Origin: Sinorhizobium fredii USDA 205
Lineage (GTDB): Bacteria > Pseudomonadota > Alphaproteobacteria > Rhizobiales > Rhizobiaceae
DNA length: 64,000 nt
NCBI RefSeq assembly: GCF_001461695.1
Contig: NZ_AUTC01000145.1
Span: 1-64,000 of the forward strand
Direction: 5' to 3'
A model generated the notes under the pieces. That model saw only the letters and a program-made list of their open reading frames with translations, did not search any database and had not been told where the DNA came from. A program made the position numbers and the translations under genes. Positions 50,893-59,974 of this stretch are shown one piece after another (the stretch's first letter is position 1; every line of letters starts with the position of its first letter).

Positions 50893-51498
50893 ATGAAGTC
50901 CATTAGTCCCGTTGGAACGGGGAAGCTATTGAAGTCCATCAGGCACGAGCTCGGGTGGAGTCTGGATCAGACCGCAGAACAGACGGGGGTCAGCAAGGCA
51001 ATGCTGGGCCAGATCGAGCGTGGCGAATCCACGCCGACTGTTGCGACGCTTTGGAAGATCGCGACGGGCTTACGAGTTCCGATGACCACCCTGCTTGAGC
51101 CGGAACGCGAAGAAGGCGGTGTCTTGCTTTTGCGTGACGCCAGTAGTCTCCGGGTGCGCCCGTCGCAGGAAGGGATGCAGCGCGCCTTGTTGTTCCCTTA
51201 TGAGGCCCGATTCGGTTTCGAACTATACGAGCTAACCTTCGCACCTGACTTTGAGAGTATCTCAGAGCCGCATGACATCGGGGTTGTTGAACATGTGACC
51301 GTCCTGCGCGGCGAGGTCGAATTGCTGGTCGAAGAAGATTGGAGGCTGCTCAAGGAGGGGCAGTCGCTTCGGTTTTCTGCCGACCGCCGCCACGGCTACC
51401 GCAATCGGACGGAGAGCGAGGCTGTTGTCATGGACCTAATCCACTATCGGTTCATTCCGCAGAACGTAGCGGGCCGCGAAACGCAGGAGGGTTCCTGA
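50893..51498 (+). CDS. XRE-cupin transcriptional regulator
   Basis: 201 aa. N-terminal helix-turn-helix (LLKSIRHELGWSLDQTAEQT, GVSKAMLGQIERGESTPT) and a C-terminal cupin domain (residues ~115-190: HVTVLRGEVELLVE, SADRRHGYRN). Such regulators sense small ligands, often amino acids or amines, through the cupin. Divergent to the dehydratase gene across the 14-bp inverted repeat, so likely autoregulated and controlling the dehydratase. Confidence 0.9.
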   Translation: MKSISPVGTGKLLKSIRHELGWSLDQTAEQTGVSKAMLGQIERGESTPTVATLWKIATGLRVPMTTLLEPEREEGGVLLLRDASSLRVRPSQEGMQRALLFPYEARFGFELYELTFAPDFESISEPHDIGVVEHVTVLRGEVELLVEEDWRLLKEGQSLRFSADRRHGYRNRTESEAVVMDLIHYRFIPQNVAGRETQEGS

Positions 51499-51855
51499 TC
51501 AGAGAATACCGGACGATCCGGTCGCTCACCGCCTGGTCGAACGCCAATGCCTAGTCGGTAACGTCTGGGCGTCATCATTGAGCCACATGCTCGACTTCCC
51601 CGACCGGAGAGGCCCATTCAGAATCCACCTTTGCCTATGTCAGCGTCTCCAACCACTGGGCAGATCACCGAGAATCAGATTCAGGAAATCGAGGCCGCCG
51701 GCTTTCAGGTTGAGCCACGCCGGATCGTCACCGAAGATGTCAAGGAGTTGGCGAGTGGGGCGAATGAAACTGATCAACGCTGCGGAGGCGCAGAACCCGG
51801 CGGTGCTCCGCGAAACCTTCATCAGGATGTTCCTGGCCGGGGACTGAAGCCGCTT
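51499..51855. other. 357-bp region with an unidentified relic
   Basis: Two overlapping plus frames (51631-51888 and 51578-51847) have protein-like pieces: ITENQIQEIEAAGFQVEPRR and, after a frame change near 51760, MKLINAAEAQNPAVLRETFI. Together they look like the frameshifted end of a gene, but I do not recognise the family. Confidence 0.35.
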
Positions 51856-52098
51856 CTAGCGCCAGTAACTCCGCCCGCTGTCGACTGACGATCGGCCCAT
51901 GATATAGCCGATCGCGAATGCGAGGGCGACTGTAAGTGCGAAGCCAGTTGCGGTGTAGGGGTGATCCGCGGCGCCGACCACGACAGCGTTCGCTTCGCGG
52001 CTTACTGCGTCGGTGGCTGTCTTCGCTGCCTTTCGGACACCAGTGGGCGGTTCGGTCGGCGTCCCGGTGAAGCCGGCGCTCAGTTCGTCGTTGGCCAT
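51856..52098 (-). CDS. Small DUF883/ElaB-like membrane-anchored protein
   Basis: 80 aa. The start at 52098 has AAAGGAG upstream. A polar Thr/Pro-rich N-terminal half (TEPPTGVRKAAKTATDAVSR) is followed by HPYTATGFALTVALAFAIGY and a short RSSVDSGRSYWR tail. This resembles the YqjD/ElaB/DUF883 ribosome- or stress-associated membrane proteins in shape, though only weakly in sequence. Similar small genes are common in rhizobia. Confidence 0.65.
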   Translation of the reverse strand: MANDELSAGFTGTPTEPPTGVRKAAKTATDAVSREANAVVVGAADHPYTATGFALTVALAFAIGYIMGRSSVDSGRSYWR

Positions 52099-52291
52099 GT
52101 TGTTTCTCCTTTGGGAAAGGAAGAACCGACGACGGGCGGAGAGGTTCCGGATATCGGTGCACCGACCCCGAATGCCGCATCGCTTTCGGCCGCTTCAGGT
52201 CGACTAGACTGATCTGTGTGTTTTTCCGGCTCAATGCGTTGATCCGGCATGACCCTCAATAAAGCCGCCCGATCAGCCGCCGCCAAACCCG

Positions 52292-52411
52292 ATGGAGGCG
52301 CGCATTGAGCCGTGCGTCGCGATGCTGGTCGAAAAGCCACCGACGGGGCAATGGCCGTTTGAGGTGCAGCGTGCGGGATACCGCCTCGCGGTTCACGGCG
52401 TACAACTAGGT
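52292..52411 (+). pseudogene. ATP-dependent DNA ligase (LigD-like) N-terminal relic
   Basis: The frame reads MEARIEPCVAMLVEKPPTGQ, then WPFEVQRAGYRLAVHG. Intact enzymes have EIKxDGYRL, where Lys is adenylated; here EVQRAGYRL has lost the Lys and Asp. The sequence changes character after ~52405 where the convergent LysR gene ends. The remaining 52099-52291 holds nothing recognisable. Confidence 0.6.
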
Positions 52412-53305
52412 CGGCCGCAGCGCTCTCGCCGTCTCCAGAAACGTGACCAGCGCCCGGCGGGCGCTACGCGGCTTCCACACCATTGCAAGATCCCAGGTGA
52501 GATCATCCGGCATTCCCGCTAGTGGCACCATCGCCACACCGTCCACCCGCATCGAACGCGCCCCTTCGGGCACAAAGGCCACGCCCATACCCGCCGCGAC
52601 CAGGCTCAAGATCGTGTGCATCTGGCGCGCCTCCTGGCTGACACGCGGAACGAAACCGGCCTGCCGGCAGGCACTTATCAGCCGGCCGTGGAGCGTTGGC
52701 CCCTGCATATACGGAAAGAGCACGAAAGACTCTTTCGAGAGTTCGGACAGGTCGACGGGGCGCCGCGTGGCCAAGGGGTTTGAAAGTGGAACCGCGAGGC
52801 AGAAGCGGTCTCGATCAATCAACTCGATCTCGAGCCCTGCCACCGTCTTCAGGGGCGGTGTGACGAAACCCACGTCAATCGAGCCGTCCAACAATCCTTC
52901 GAGTTGCGCGTCGGTCGACCGTTCATCCAAACGGATGTCCACCGCCGGGAACCGTTGGCGGTGGATGCGGAGCACCGCTGGCAGTACGCGGTAGAGTGCC
53001 GCGCTCGTGAAGGTTACCGTGATCTCAGCCAGGTCCTCCGATGCGGCGCGCCGCGCCACGCGTATGCTTTCGTCCGCCTGCTGCAGGGTGCGTCGCGTCT
53101 CCGTCAGAAATACATGGCCCGCGGGAGTAAGTTCGACCCGTCGTTGCGTGCGGGCGAAGAGGGCAAAGCCGAGCGCGGCTTCAAGGCGTTTGATTGACTG
53201 CGAGAGTGGCGGCTGGGCCATGTGGAGACGGACGGCTGCCCTGCCGAAGTGGAGTTCTTCCGCGACGGCCACGAAGTGGCGCAAGTGATGCAGATCGATG
53301 GCCAT
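52406..53305 (-). CDS. LysR-family transcriptional regulator
   Basis: 299 aa. Winged helix at residues 4-63 (LHHLRHFVAVAEELHFGRAA, QPPLSQSIKRLEAALG), then the two-lobe effector domain (DVGFVTPPLKT, VAAGMGVAFVPEGARSM). It belongs to the aromatic/BenM-like subgroup by its HFGRAA-RLHMAQPPLS pattern. Target unknown; upstream and divergent genes are not obviously metabolic. A truncated DUF6644-like gene lies next on the same strand. Confidence 0.9.
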   Translation of the reverse strand: MAIDLHHLRHFVAVAEELHFGRAAVRLHMAQPPLSQSIKRLEAALGFALFARTQRRVELTPAGHVFLTETRRTLQQADESIRVARRAASEDLAEITVTFTSAALYRVLPAVLRIHRQRFPAVDIRLDERSTDAQLEGLLDGSIDVGFVTPPLKTVAGLEIELIDRDRFCLAVPLSNPLATRRPVDLSELSKESFVLFPYMQGPTLHGRLISACRQAGFVPRVSQEARQMHTILSLVAAGMGVAFVPEGARSMRVDGVAMVPLAGMPDDLTWDLAMVWKPRSARRALVTFLETARALRPT

Positions 53306-53427
53306 ATCGCTCCCGTCTCAATAATCTGCCGATTGATATTGGATTCAATCGCGAAGAGGTGCCAAGTCAAGAGCTGACAGCAGCAAAACAGGAACTCCAA
53401 ATGCGCTCGCAGCCAATGATCCCGCGC

Positions 53428-53718
53428 CTAAGCAGGACGGTCCTCATCGGGGCCATTCTTCTTGGTGGTACCGCCCATGCAGCGATCACGCGGCAGGACT
53501 TTACCGTGACCAGCGATAGGCAGGACAAGGAGTGCAAGCGCGGCGACCGGCAACTTTCTAGCGAGACCCAGGACACGGAGGTCGAGTACCGCGATGCCGC
53601 CGAACAGAAGGGCGATCCCGAGCATGTGAAGCAGGTTCACGACGGGAAATGGCCACACTCCCTTGCGCATCCAGGCGCTGGGGGGAAGGCTCTCCAGATA
53701 AACAAGCATGGCCTCCAT
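53428..53718 (-). pseudogene. Truncated DUF6644-like membrane protein
   Basis: 96 aa. The first ~70 residues fit a small membrane-protein family often found with DUF6152 proteins: YLESLPPSAWMRKGVWPFPV, VVNLLHMLGIALLFGGIAVL and DLRVLGLARKLPVAAL. After LVLPIAG the sequence becomes charged (KVLPRDRCMGGTTKKNGPDE) and loses the expected further helices, so it is likely truncated by an indel near 53520. The DUF6152 partner lies 1.1 kb away, on the other strand. Confidence 0.55.
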
Positions 53719-53727
53719 GATCCATTC

Positions 53728-54762
53728 TCAGCGAACCGCTTTCACGTTGGCGGGCTGCGCGAGCGTTCGGGTCACCTCGGCGAGGAGCCTGCTGCGACCG
53801 CGCTCCGGCCTGTCAAGATGAACGAAATGTGTTGCGTCGGAGATTGTGACTGTGCGCACGCTTGCAGCCTGTCTCAAATCCTGCGCCAGCGTTGTGACGT
53901 CCTCCGGTCGGCTCCAGAAATCATTCTCCGAGCGGATCACCAGCACATGCGACGTAATCGAAGCGGCATCCCACAGCTTGCGTCCCGCAGCGAGCTCGAA
54001 GGAATCGGCCATCGCACCCGACGGGGCTCTGAACGAGGGCGGGTTGCGGCTGATAGAGGTCGGATCAGAGGCAACCGCCGCGGCTTGATAGGCCTCGGCC
54101 ACCCTCGGATCGCGCCAGGCGGCCTTGTCCTCGACCGGAATCGAGCGGTCCCACGATGGCAGCAGGGAGGCAGCGGTGTTCAGGCGGTAAGCCCCGAATC
54201 GCTCGACATTGAACTGGCCGGGGCTATTCGGATTGGCCATGTCAGAGCCCGGCCCCAGGGTTTTGTGGCCGGAGTGCGTACCGTAAAGGCTGTTGTAGAT
54301 CACGAGATGGCTCACCTCGTCGGAGTTCTGGCTTGAATACATGCCCGCCCAGTGACCGCCGGTGGCCCAGCCCAAGAGTGCAACTTTCGACACACCGGTT
54401 CTCGCCAGTACGACCTCGACGACGGCGGCAATGTCGCGAACCACTGCGTCGGATCGTGCGAGGGGTTGTCCGTCCTGGCTGCCGTCTTGCCCGTCCCGGC
54501 TTGAGCCACCGTAGCCGCGCGCATCCATGATGAAGACACGATGCCCGGCCCGGACCAAGTCGGCTGCGAGCGAGCCTCCCTCCGCCGGAAGATCAAAAGA
54601 AGCAATGCCCGGCACTCGCGCGCCGTGAAGCAGCACAACCGGCGGCTTGCCTGGCTGGAGGTTGTTATCGCTCACCTCCCGGACCGCCAGCTCGACTTCC
54701 GGATCGCCCGCCCCGGCACAGACCGCCGCGTTCGCATCGTTGGCGCTTTGGGCCGGCGTCAT
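53728..54762 (-). CDS. Alpha/beta hydrolase with Ala at the nucleophile position
   Basis: 344 aa. The oxyanion-side strand is PPVVLLHGARVPG, followed by VFIMDARGYGGSSRDG. The nucleophile elbow reads LLGWATGGHW (GxAxG, codon GCC) instead of GxSxG. The other triad members look present: Asp in VIRSENDFWS and His in SDATHFVHLDRPE. Without Ser it should not work as a normal esterase; it may be a pseudo-enzyme or use another mechanism. It sits between the DUF6152 gene and the truncated DUF6644-like gene. Confidence 0.85.
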   Translation of the reverse strand: MTPAQSANDANAAVCAGAGDPEVELAVREVSDNNLQPGKPPVVLLHGARVPGIASFDLPAEGGSLAADLVRAGHRVFIMDARGYGGSSRDGQDGSQDGQPLARSDAVVRDIAAVVEVVLARTGVSKVALLGWATGGHWAGMYSSQNSDEVSHLVIYNSLYGTHSGHKTLGPGSDMANPNSPGQFNVERFGAYRLNTAASLLPSWDRSIPVEDKAAWRDPRVAEAYQAAAVASDPTSISRNPPSFRAPSGAMADSFELAAGRKLWDAASITSHVLVIRSENDFWSRPEDVTTLAQDLRQAASVRTVTISDATHFVHLDRPERGRSRLLAEVTRTLAQPANVKAVR

Positions 54763-54804
54763 GATTGCGGGCGCCTCATGGCTTATTTCTGAAGGAAACG
54801 TACA

Positions 54805-55302
54805 ATGAACTTCCGTTCGCTCATCCTCGGCTTCCTAGCCGCTCTCGGCTTTGTTTGCTCCGTCCACGCCCACCATGGTTGGGGCGGCTATGACACGGGC
54901 CGACCACTTTATCTTGAGGGGACAGTGACAAAGGTCCACTGGCGAAACCCTCATCCCGAATTAGTGATTGAGGTGGCCGCCACCCCACCGCGAGCGGATC
55001 CCGCCAACGTCCCCGTCCCGCCCGAATTGGAAAGCATTGGTTTCCGCGATGTGCTCGCCAAAGCCCAGGCGCCGGAACATGGAGGGCGCTATACCCTCGA
55101 CCTCGCTCCGATTGGGCGGCTGGCGAATTGGGGCATGAGTGCGGCCCCGCGCCGCGGCGAGAGGATAATCGCGGTCGCCTTCCCCTCGTGCAGCGAAGCT
55201 GGTTCAGTCCGCCCGGCCGTCATTGTGCTAGCAAATGGGGGCGCCGTGCGGCAGCAGTCCGTCGATCTGCCGGCTGGCTGTAGCGGTGCCCCTCGCGGTT
55301 GA
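54805..55302 (+). CDS. DUF6152 family exported protein
   Basis: 165 aa with a signal peptide (MNFRSLILGFLAALGFVCSV ending HA). The family start is HHGWGGYDTGRPLYLEGTVT followed by VHWRNPHPELVIEV, a small beta-barrel-like domain with conserved His-His and Asn-Pro-His. Function unknown; in other bacteria it is often beside a DUF6644 membrane protein. Here that partner is truncated. GAAGGAA precedes the ATG. Confidence 0.8.
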   Translation: MNFRSLILGFLAALGFVCSVHAHHGWGGYDTGRPLYLEGTVTKVHWRNPHPELVIEVAATPPRADPANVPVPPELESIGFRDVLAKAQAPEHGGRYTLDLAPIGRLANWGMSAAPRRGERIIAVAFPSCSEAGSVRPAVIVLANGGAVRQQSVDLPAGCSGAPRG

Positions 55303-55384
55303 CCGCTGCGTTTGTCTGGGCGCGGCTCGGGCCAATATGCCGCGCCATCGATGAATGGCCGTCACGCTGTTTGAACTGCAGCAT

Positions 55385-56330
55385 TTACAGAATGCCCCCT
55401 TCGTCGGCTCTCTTCGGTACCATGAGGGCCTTGGCCCCGGCGGCAATGCTGCGCCGCAACCAGATATGACGTGGCTCGTCCTGATGGCGCGCATGCCAGA
55501 GAAGGTTCATCGTAACGCTGCCAAGATCGAGCGGTGGAGTCAGCGCAACGAACCGACCCATCCCCGCTGCCGTCCGCGCCAGAATCGACGGTAGAGTCAT
55601 AATCAGATCTGACTGAGCGGCGATCTCGACTGCGGTCAGGAAGCCCGGCACACGGACGCGCACCCGCCGCTCGCGGCCCATCCTGGCGAGCGCCATATCG
55701 ACGGGCGCCAGCCCCTTGCCGGTGACGCTCACGACGATATGCTCCAGCTCCAAGTAACGGTTCAGGGTGAGCTTCCTGCTTGCCGCGGGATGTCCGGTGC
55801 GCATCAGCGTGACGAAGGTGTCACCATAGAGGCCCCGTCGGCAGATTCCTGACGGCGCCTCGTCGATCGCGCCGATCACCGCATCCACGGCGTCGTTCTC
55901 TAGCGCTTCAATGACCGCAGGCCCCGGTGCCACGATGTCTAGGTCGAGTCCCGGCGCCTCGATGGCGAGCCGGGCAAGCAGATGAGGCGCCAGCGCGGCA
56001 GTCTCGAGGTCCAGCATGAGCAGCCGCACGTTGCCGGTCGCGGCTGCCGGATCGAAGGGGTTCGCCTCCAGCATGTGGCCGATTTGTGCGAGAGTTCTAC
56101 GCAGCGTTGGTCGAATCTCTTCGGCCAGCGTCGTCGGCATGTAGCCACCCCGCCCTTCTACCAGCAGGCCATCGCCGAACAGCTTGCGCAGGCGCGCCAG
56201 GGCCCGGCTCACGGCTGGTTGGCTCATGCCGAGGCGGCTGGCGGCGCGCGTAACACTCCTTTCCTCAAGGAGCGCCTCAAGCACCACGAGCAGATTCAGG
56301 TCAGTCCGACGTAAATTCACTTCACGCATA
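55385..56330 (-). CDS. LysR-family transcriptional regulator (NodD/LinR-like)
   Basis: 314 aa from ATG 56330. N terminus: LRRTDLNLLVVLEALLEERS, then VTRAASRLGMSQPAVSRALA, the pattern of the NodD/NahR-like subgroup. The effector domain includes DLETAALAPHLLARLAI and PSILARTAAGMGRFVALTPP. It diverges from the NmrA-like gene with ~90 nt between starts, so it probably controls that gene. Confidence 0.9.
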
Positions 56331-56420
56331 ACGACTATATAGCGCATGCATTGGACGCATGAAATGCCGACCGCTATTTCAACCTGGATCGAAACGTTCA
56401 CGAAACTTCTGGAGGTCAGG

Positions 56421-57299
56421 ATGATGCATGTGGTCTTTGGAGCAGGCGGCAGAGCTGGCGGCGAAACAGCACGTGCGCTGATTGAGCGTGGTGCGCACGT
56501 GCGGGTCGTAGTTCGCCGTCCGGAGCAGGGTGAACCATGGAAGGTGCTGGGTGCCGAGGTTGCCATCGCCAACCTCTACAATGCGGAGCACGTCTCTCGG
56601 GCCCTGGAGGGGGCGGCGGCTGCGTTCCTCCTGAGCCCGCCGCCTCAGGACGGTGATCCGTTCGCACAGGCGGCAGAGCTTGGCAAAGCTCTTGCCGAAG
56701 CAGTACGGCGCACAAACCTTGCCAAGATGGTTGTCCTTTCATCGATTGGTGCGCAGCATGCCTCCGACACCGGCGTCATCGCCACACTCCACGAAATCGA
56801 GGCTGCGCTTGCCGGTGCCGCGCACGCCACAGCTTTTCTTCGCAGTGGCTATTTCATCGAAACCTGGTCGGAGGTCGCTGAAACCGTCATCTCGGAACGC
56901 ATTCTGCCGTCGTTCCTGAACCTCGATCAGAAAATCCCTATGGTTAGCACCATAGATGTCGGAGAGGCGGCTGCTCTGCTCATGGCCGAGAAGTGGGAGG
57001 GCACGCGAATCGTGGAACTCGGTGGACAAGAGGATTGGAGCGCCCGCGATGTGGCGACCGCCTTTGCGGAATCTCTTGGCCGCCCGATCGAGCCGGTATT
57101 CCTGCCATCGGAGCAGCGACTCGAGGTTCTGACCGAGGCGGGTGTCACGCCAGAAGTCGCCACAGTTCTGCTTGGCATGTACGAAGGCATCGCGCGTGGT
57201 CGCTTCACCCGCCAGGAGTACAACGAGCAATGGCGCGGCTCGACACCTTTGGCAGCCGCGGTCAAGCGTATGTTGATAGAGCTACACGCTGCCACATAG
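56421..57299 (+). CDS. NmrA-like NAD(P)-binding protein
   Basis: 292 aa, start at 56421 with GGAGG 6 nt upstream. Rossmann start MMHVVFGAGGRAGGETARAL with a GxGGxxG-like motif, then VVVRRPEQGEPWKVLGAEVA. Later VVLSSIGAQHASDTGVI and FLRSGYFIETW are typical of the NmrA/HSCARG group of atypical SDRs, which act as redox sensors or quinone reductases. Paired with the divergent LysR gene. Confidence 0.85.
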   Translation: MMHVVFGAGGRAGGETARALIERGAHVRVVVRRPEQGEPWKVLGAEVAIANLYNAEHVSRALEGAAAAFLLSPPPQDGDPFAQAAELGKALAEAVRRTNLAKMVVLSSIGAQHASDTGVIATLHEIEAALAGAAHATAFLRSGYFIETWSEVAETVISERILPSFLNLDQKIPMVSTIDVGEAAALLMAEKWEGTRIVELGGQEDWSARDVATAFAESLGRPIEPVFLPSEQRLEVLTEAGVTPEVATVLLGMYEGIARGRFTRQEYNEQWRGSTPLAAAVKRMLIELHAAT

Positions 57300-57441
57300 A
57301 CCACCGCGCGTTCGCTCAACCGAAAAGCCATGAAGAAAATGAGGCCTACATAATCTTGTCTGTTCGCGGGAACCTAACCTCGTGAACTGAAAGTGAGCTC
57401 CCACTTCCGGGACCCGTTATGGACATACGACAACGAGCAAG

Positions 57442-57900
57442 TTAGGCCACATTCGGAGCCTGCGAGAGCAATCGCATTCCCTTGCGCCAGCCTTCGAAAT
57501 GTTCCGGTCCGTCGGCCTGCATGCCGGTGTGATTGAGGATGATCTGCACGTCCGGGAAATCGCGCGCGAGTTCGAGGAGCTCTTCCATCTGCCAGTAATA
57601 GAGCTGGAGATCGAAGCTCAGTCCGCGTTTGGCGAGTTCACGGAATCCCCGCCGCCATTCGGTCGTCCGGCTTACCTCCGCCTCGGTCAAGTAGGTCTTG
57701 GCCGGATTCTTTTGGAAGTTCATGGACTGGCGGATGCCGCGGAAGTTCGCATATTGCTTGTGCTCGTCGATAAGATCGCCCACGTCCGGCTTCCGCAAGT
57801 CTGCGTAGCCGACGATCCCGTGCGGAAATCCGTACCTGTCCGCCACGCCCTGCAGCCAGCCTGTCTCACCAGCCGGATCCTTCGGATCATGACCGCCACC
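57442..57900 (-). pseudogene. Amidohydrolase fragment (TIM-barrel metal hydrolase)
   Basis: The frame from about 57900 reads GGGHDPKDPAGETGWLQGVA, then DRYGFPHGIVGYADLRKPDV, FRGIRQSMNFQKNP and VQIILNHTGMQADG. This is the middle of an amidohydrolase of the COG3618 type. The N-terminal metal-binding HxH part is lost at the scar with the ABC ATPase piece, and the frame ends NVA at a TAG where relatives continue NVAVKIS. It is not functional. Confidence 0.75.
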
Positions 57901-58150
57901 TTTCGCCGCCCCTCCGCTTCGCTGCGAACTGCACCGGCAGGATCCCGGAAGACGATTTCGCCGTCATCTTGGAGGCCGAGCCCGTGATGACGCGGATCAA
58001 AGTGGATTTGCCCGCGCCGTTTCCTCCGAGGAGCGCGTGGACTTCGCCGCGGGCAACCGAGAAATCGACACCCTTGAGAACGGAAGTAGCGCCGTAGGCC
58101 TTGGTCAGCCCTTTGACCGATACGACGAATTGTTGTGCGTCCGCCATCAC
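57887..58150 (-). pseudogene. RbsA-type sugar ABC ATPase N-terminal fragment
   Basis: The first ~60 residues match a sugar ABC ATPase: VSVKGLTKAYGATSVLKGVD, the Walker A ALLGGNGAGKSTLIRVITG. It then runs into unrelated residues (KMTAKSSSGILPVQFAAKRR) at a junction with the amidohydrolase piece near 57900-57960. Signature and Walker B regions are lost. The start overlaps no gene but lies 10 nt after dctM, so it was once part of the same operon or was joined by a deletion. Confidence 0.75.
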
Positions 58151-58160
58151 GCTTCTCCTG

Positions 58161-59420
58161 TCAGTAGATCGTTAGGCTGGGGATGAAGCTGACGCCGAGC
58201 AGCAGAAGCATCGCCATGCCGAAGAATGGCCACAGCTCCCGCGTCGTTGCTCCGAGCGGTGCCTTGGCGATCGACGATGAGATGAAGAGTGTTGTGCCGA
58301 TCGGCGGTGTGTAGAGGCCGATCCCGAGATTGATGACCATCATCAGGCCAAGTTGTACACGGTCGAGACCGATCGCGTCCGCCAGCGGCACGAAGATTGG
58401 GCCGAGCAGCAGGATTGCTGGTGGCATGTCGAGCGGCATGCCGACAATCAGCATCAGGATGTTCATCAACAGGATGATGAGGATGGGGCTCGAGATGTTG
58501 CTCGCCACCCATGCCGCCATCTGCTGCGGCGCCTGGTCGAAGGTCAGGACCCAGCCGACAGCAGCGCTCCCCATGATGACAAGCATGACCACGCCGGTCG
58601 CAGCGCCGGCCTCGACCACATTCTCGCAGAACCTCGCCCAGGTCAGGTCGCGGTAAAACAAAAGGCTCAGCAACAGGGAGTATACGACCGACAGCACGGC
58701 CACTTCGGTTGGGGTCGCGAGGCCGAAGCGCAGGAACAGAACGACCAGGACAGGCAACAGAATTGCAGGAAAGCTCTTGAGCGCGAGCATTGCCAGCTCG
58801 CTCTTCTTCACCTTCACGGCCTGGGCGTCGTATCCACGTCGAAGCGACACGAACCAGCAGACGAAGACGAAGCTCGCCGCCATGATGAGGCCGGGCAGGA
58901 TCCCCGCCAGGAACAGGTTGCCGACGCTGACACCGCTGATGAGCGAATAGAGGATCATCGGGATCGACGGCGGGATGAGCACGTCGATGACCGCCGAGGT
59001 CGCATTGTTCGCGGCGCAGAGCGCCGGCGGATAACCCTGCCTCTTCTGCCACGGAATGAGCACCGATCCGAGCGCACTGGCATTCGCAACAGCCGAGCCC
59101 GATACCCCGCCAAATACGACCGAGGAGACGACGGTCGTCGATAACGGGCCACCGCGCCACCGCTGCATCGCCTTTGACGCAAGCGCCAGGAGCTGCCGGC
59201 CGAGTTCCCCTCCGAGCATTAGCGTCCCCGCCAGCATGAAAAATGGCAGCGCCAGCATCGGGAAGGACTGGGTCTGGTCGAAAACCTGCTGCGCGACGAC
59301 GGAGAGCGGCACGTAGCCATTGAAAAGCACACCGACGCCCGCCGCAATAATGAGCGCGTAGCCCACCGGCACTGCCAGTACCATGAGAATGCAGAACGAG
59401 ATGATCATTATCAGCGTCAT
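58161..59420 (-). CDS. dctM: TRAP transporter large permease DctM
   Basis: 419 aa with about twelve helices. Family motifs include SFPMLALPFFMLAGTLM, the SVVFGGVSGSAVANASALGS loop, ATSAVIDVLIPPSIPMILYS and GLYTPPIGTTLF. It is the ion-coupled channel of a TRAP importer for organic acids or sugar acids. Overlaps dctQ by 4 nt. Confidence 0.93.
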   Translation of the reverse strand: MTLIMIISFCILMVLAVPVGYALIIAAGVGVLFNGYVPLSVVAQQVFDQTQSFPMLALPFFMLAGTLMLGGELGRQLLALASKAMQRWRGGPLSTTVVSSVVFGGVSGSAVANASALGSVLIPWQKRQGYPPALCAANNATSAVIDVLIPPSIPMILYSLISGVSVGNLFLAGILPGLIMAASFVFVCWFVSLRRGYDAQAVKVKKSELAMLALKSFPAILLPVLVVLFLRFGLATPTEVAVLSVVYSLLLSLLFYRDLTWARFCENVVEAGAATGVVMLVIMGSAAVGWVLTFDQAPQQMAAWVASNISSPILIILLMNILMLIVGMPLDMPPAILLLGPIFVPLADAIGLDRVQLGLMMVINLGIGLYTPPIGTTLFISSSIAKAPLGATTRELWPFFGMAMLLLLGVSFIPSLTIY

Positions 59421-59947
59421 AGCGGCATCTCCTCTGCCCCGACCTTGGTCCGCTGTTCCCAGCCGAAACGAAGCACCCTCACCGCAACGGAGACCGTGAC
59501 GATAGCGACGAGGAAGGCGCCGACAGCCAGCGAGTAGTATCCGACGCTGTTTGGCAGTTGCAGCACGGGACTGTGTTCCACGCCTGCGATCTCCGCGACG
59601 ACCATTGCCTGATAGCTGAGCACCAGGAAAGCCGAGGCGCTGACCGCGCTGGCGAGCACGAAGGCGGCAATACGAAGCCGCTGTCCTAGCTTATCGTAGA
59701 GCCATTCGACGGCCATGTGTCCGCCGACGTGTGCGGCCAGCACGATTCCTGCCAGAATGAACCAGGGGAAGATCAGCATCGGCAGCTCCTGCGCGGAGGA
59801 GAAGCCGCCGCCGCTCAGGGTGTAGCGGGCGATCACATTGCCCGTGGTGACGAGGGTGAGCGCGATCCCGCTCGCTATTACGACGAGGCGGGACAGCCGC
59901 ACGATGACCTTCTCGACGACGTCGACGAGCTGCAACAGCATAAGCAT
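59417..59947 (-). CDS. dctQ: TRAP transporter small permease DctQ
   Basis: 176 aa, four helices, with the DctQ signs GGGFSSAQELPMLIFPWFIL and AHVGGHMAVEWLYDKL. It joins DctM in the membrane. It starts 27 nt after dctP ends and overlaps dctM (ATGA), so the three TRAP genes are coupled. Confidence 0.9.
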   Translation of the reverse strand: MLMLLQLVDVVEKVIVRLSRLVVIASGIALTLVTTGNVIARYTLSGGGFSSAQELPMLIFPWFILAGIVLAAHVGGHMAVEWLYDKLGQRLRIAAFVLASAVSASAFLVLSYQAMVVAEIAGVEHSPVLQLPNSVGYYSLAVGAFLVAIVTVSVAVRVLRFGWEQRTKVGAEEMPL

Positions 59948-59974
59948 GGCGAGGCTCCGGCTAGGCGAGGACGG

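Noticed and set aside
53194..54336. 380-codon plus-strand frame opposite the alpha/beta hydrolase.
   Set aside because: Antisense shadow spanning parts of three minus-strand genes.
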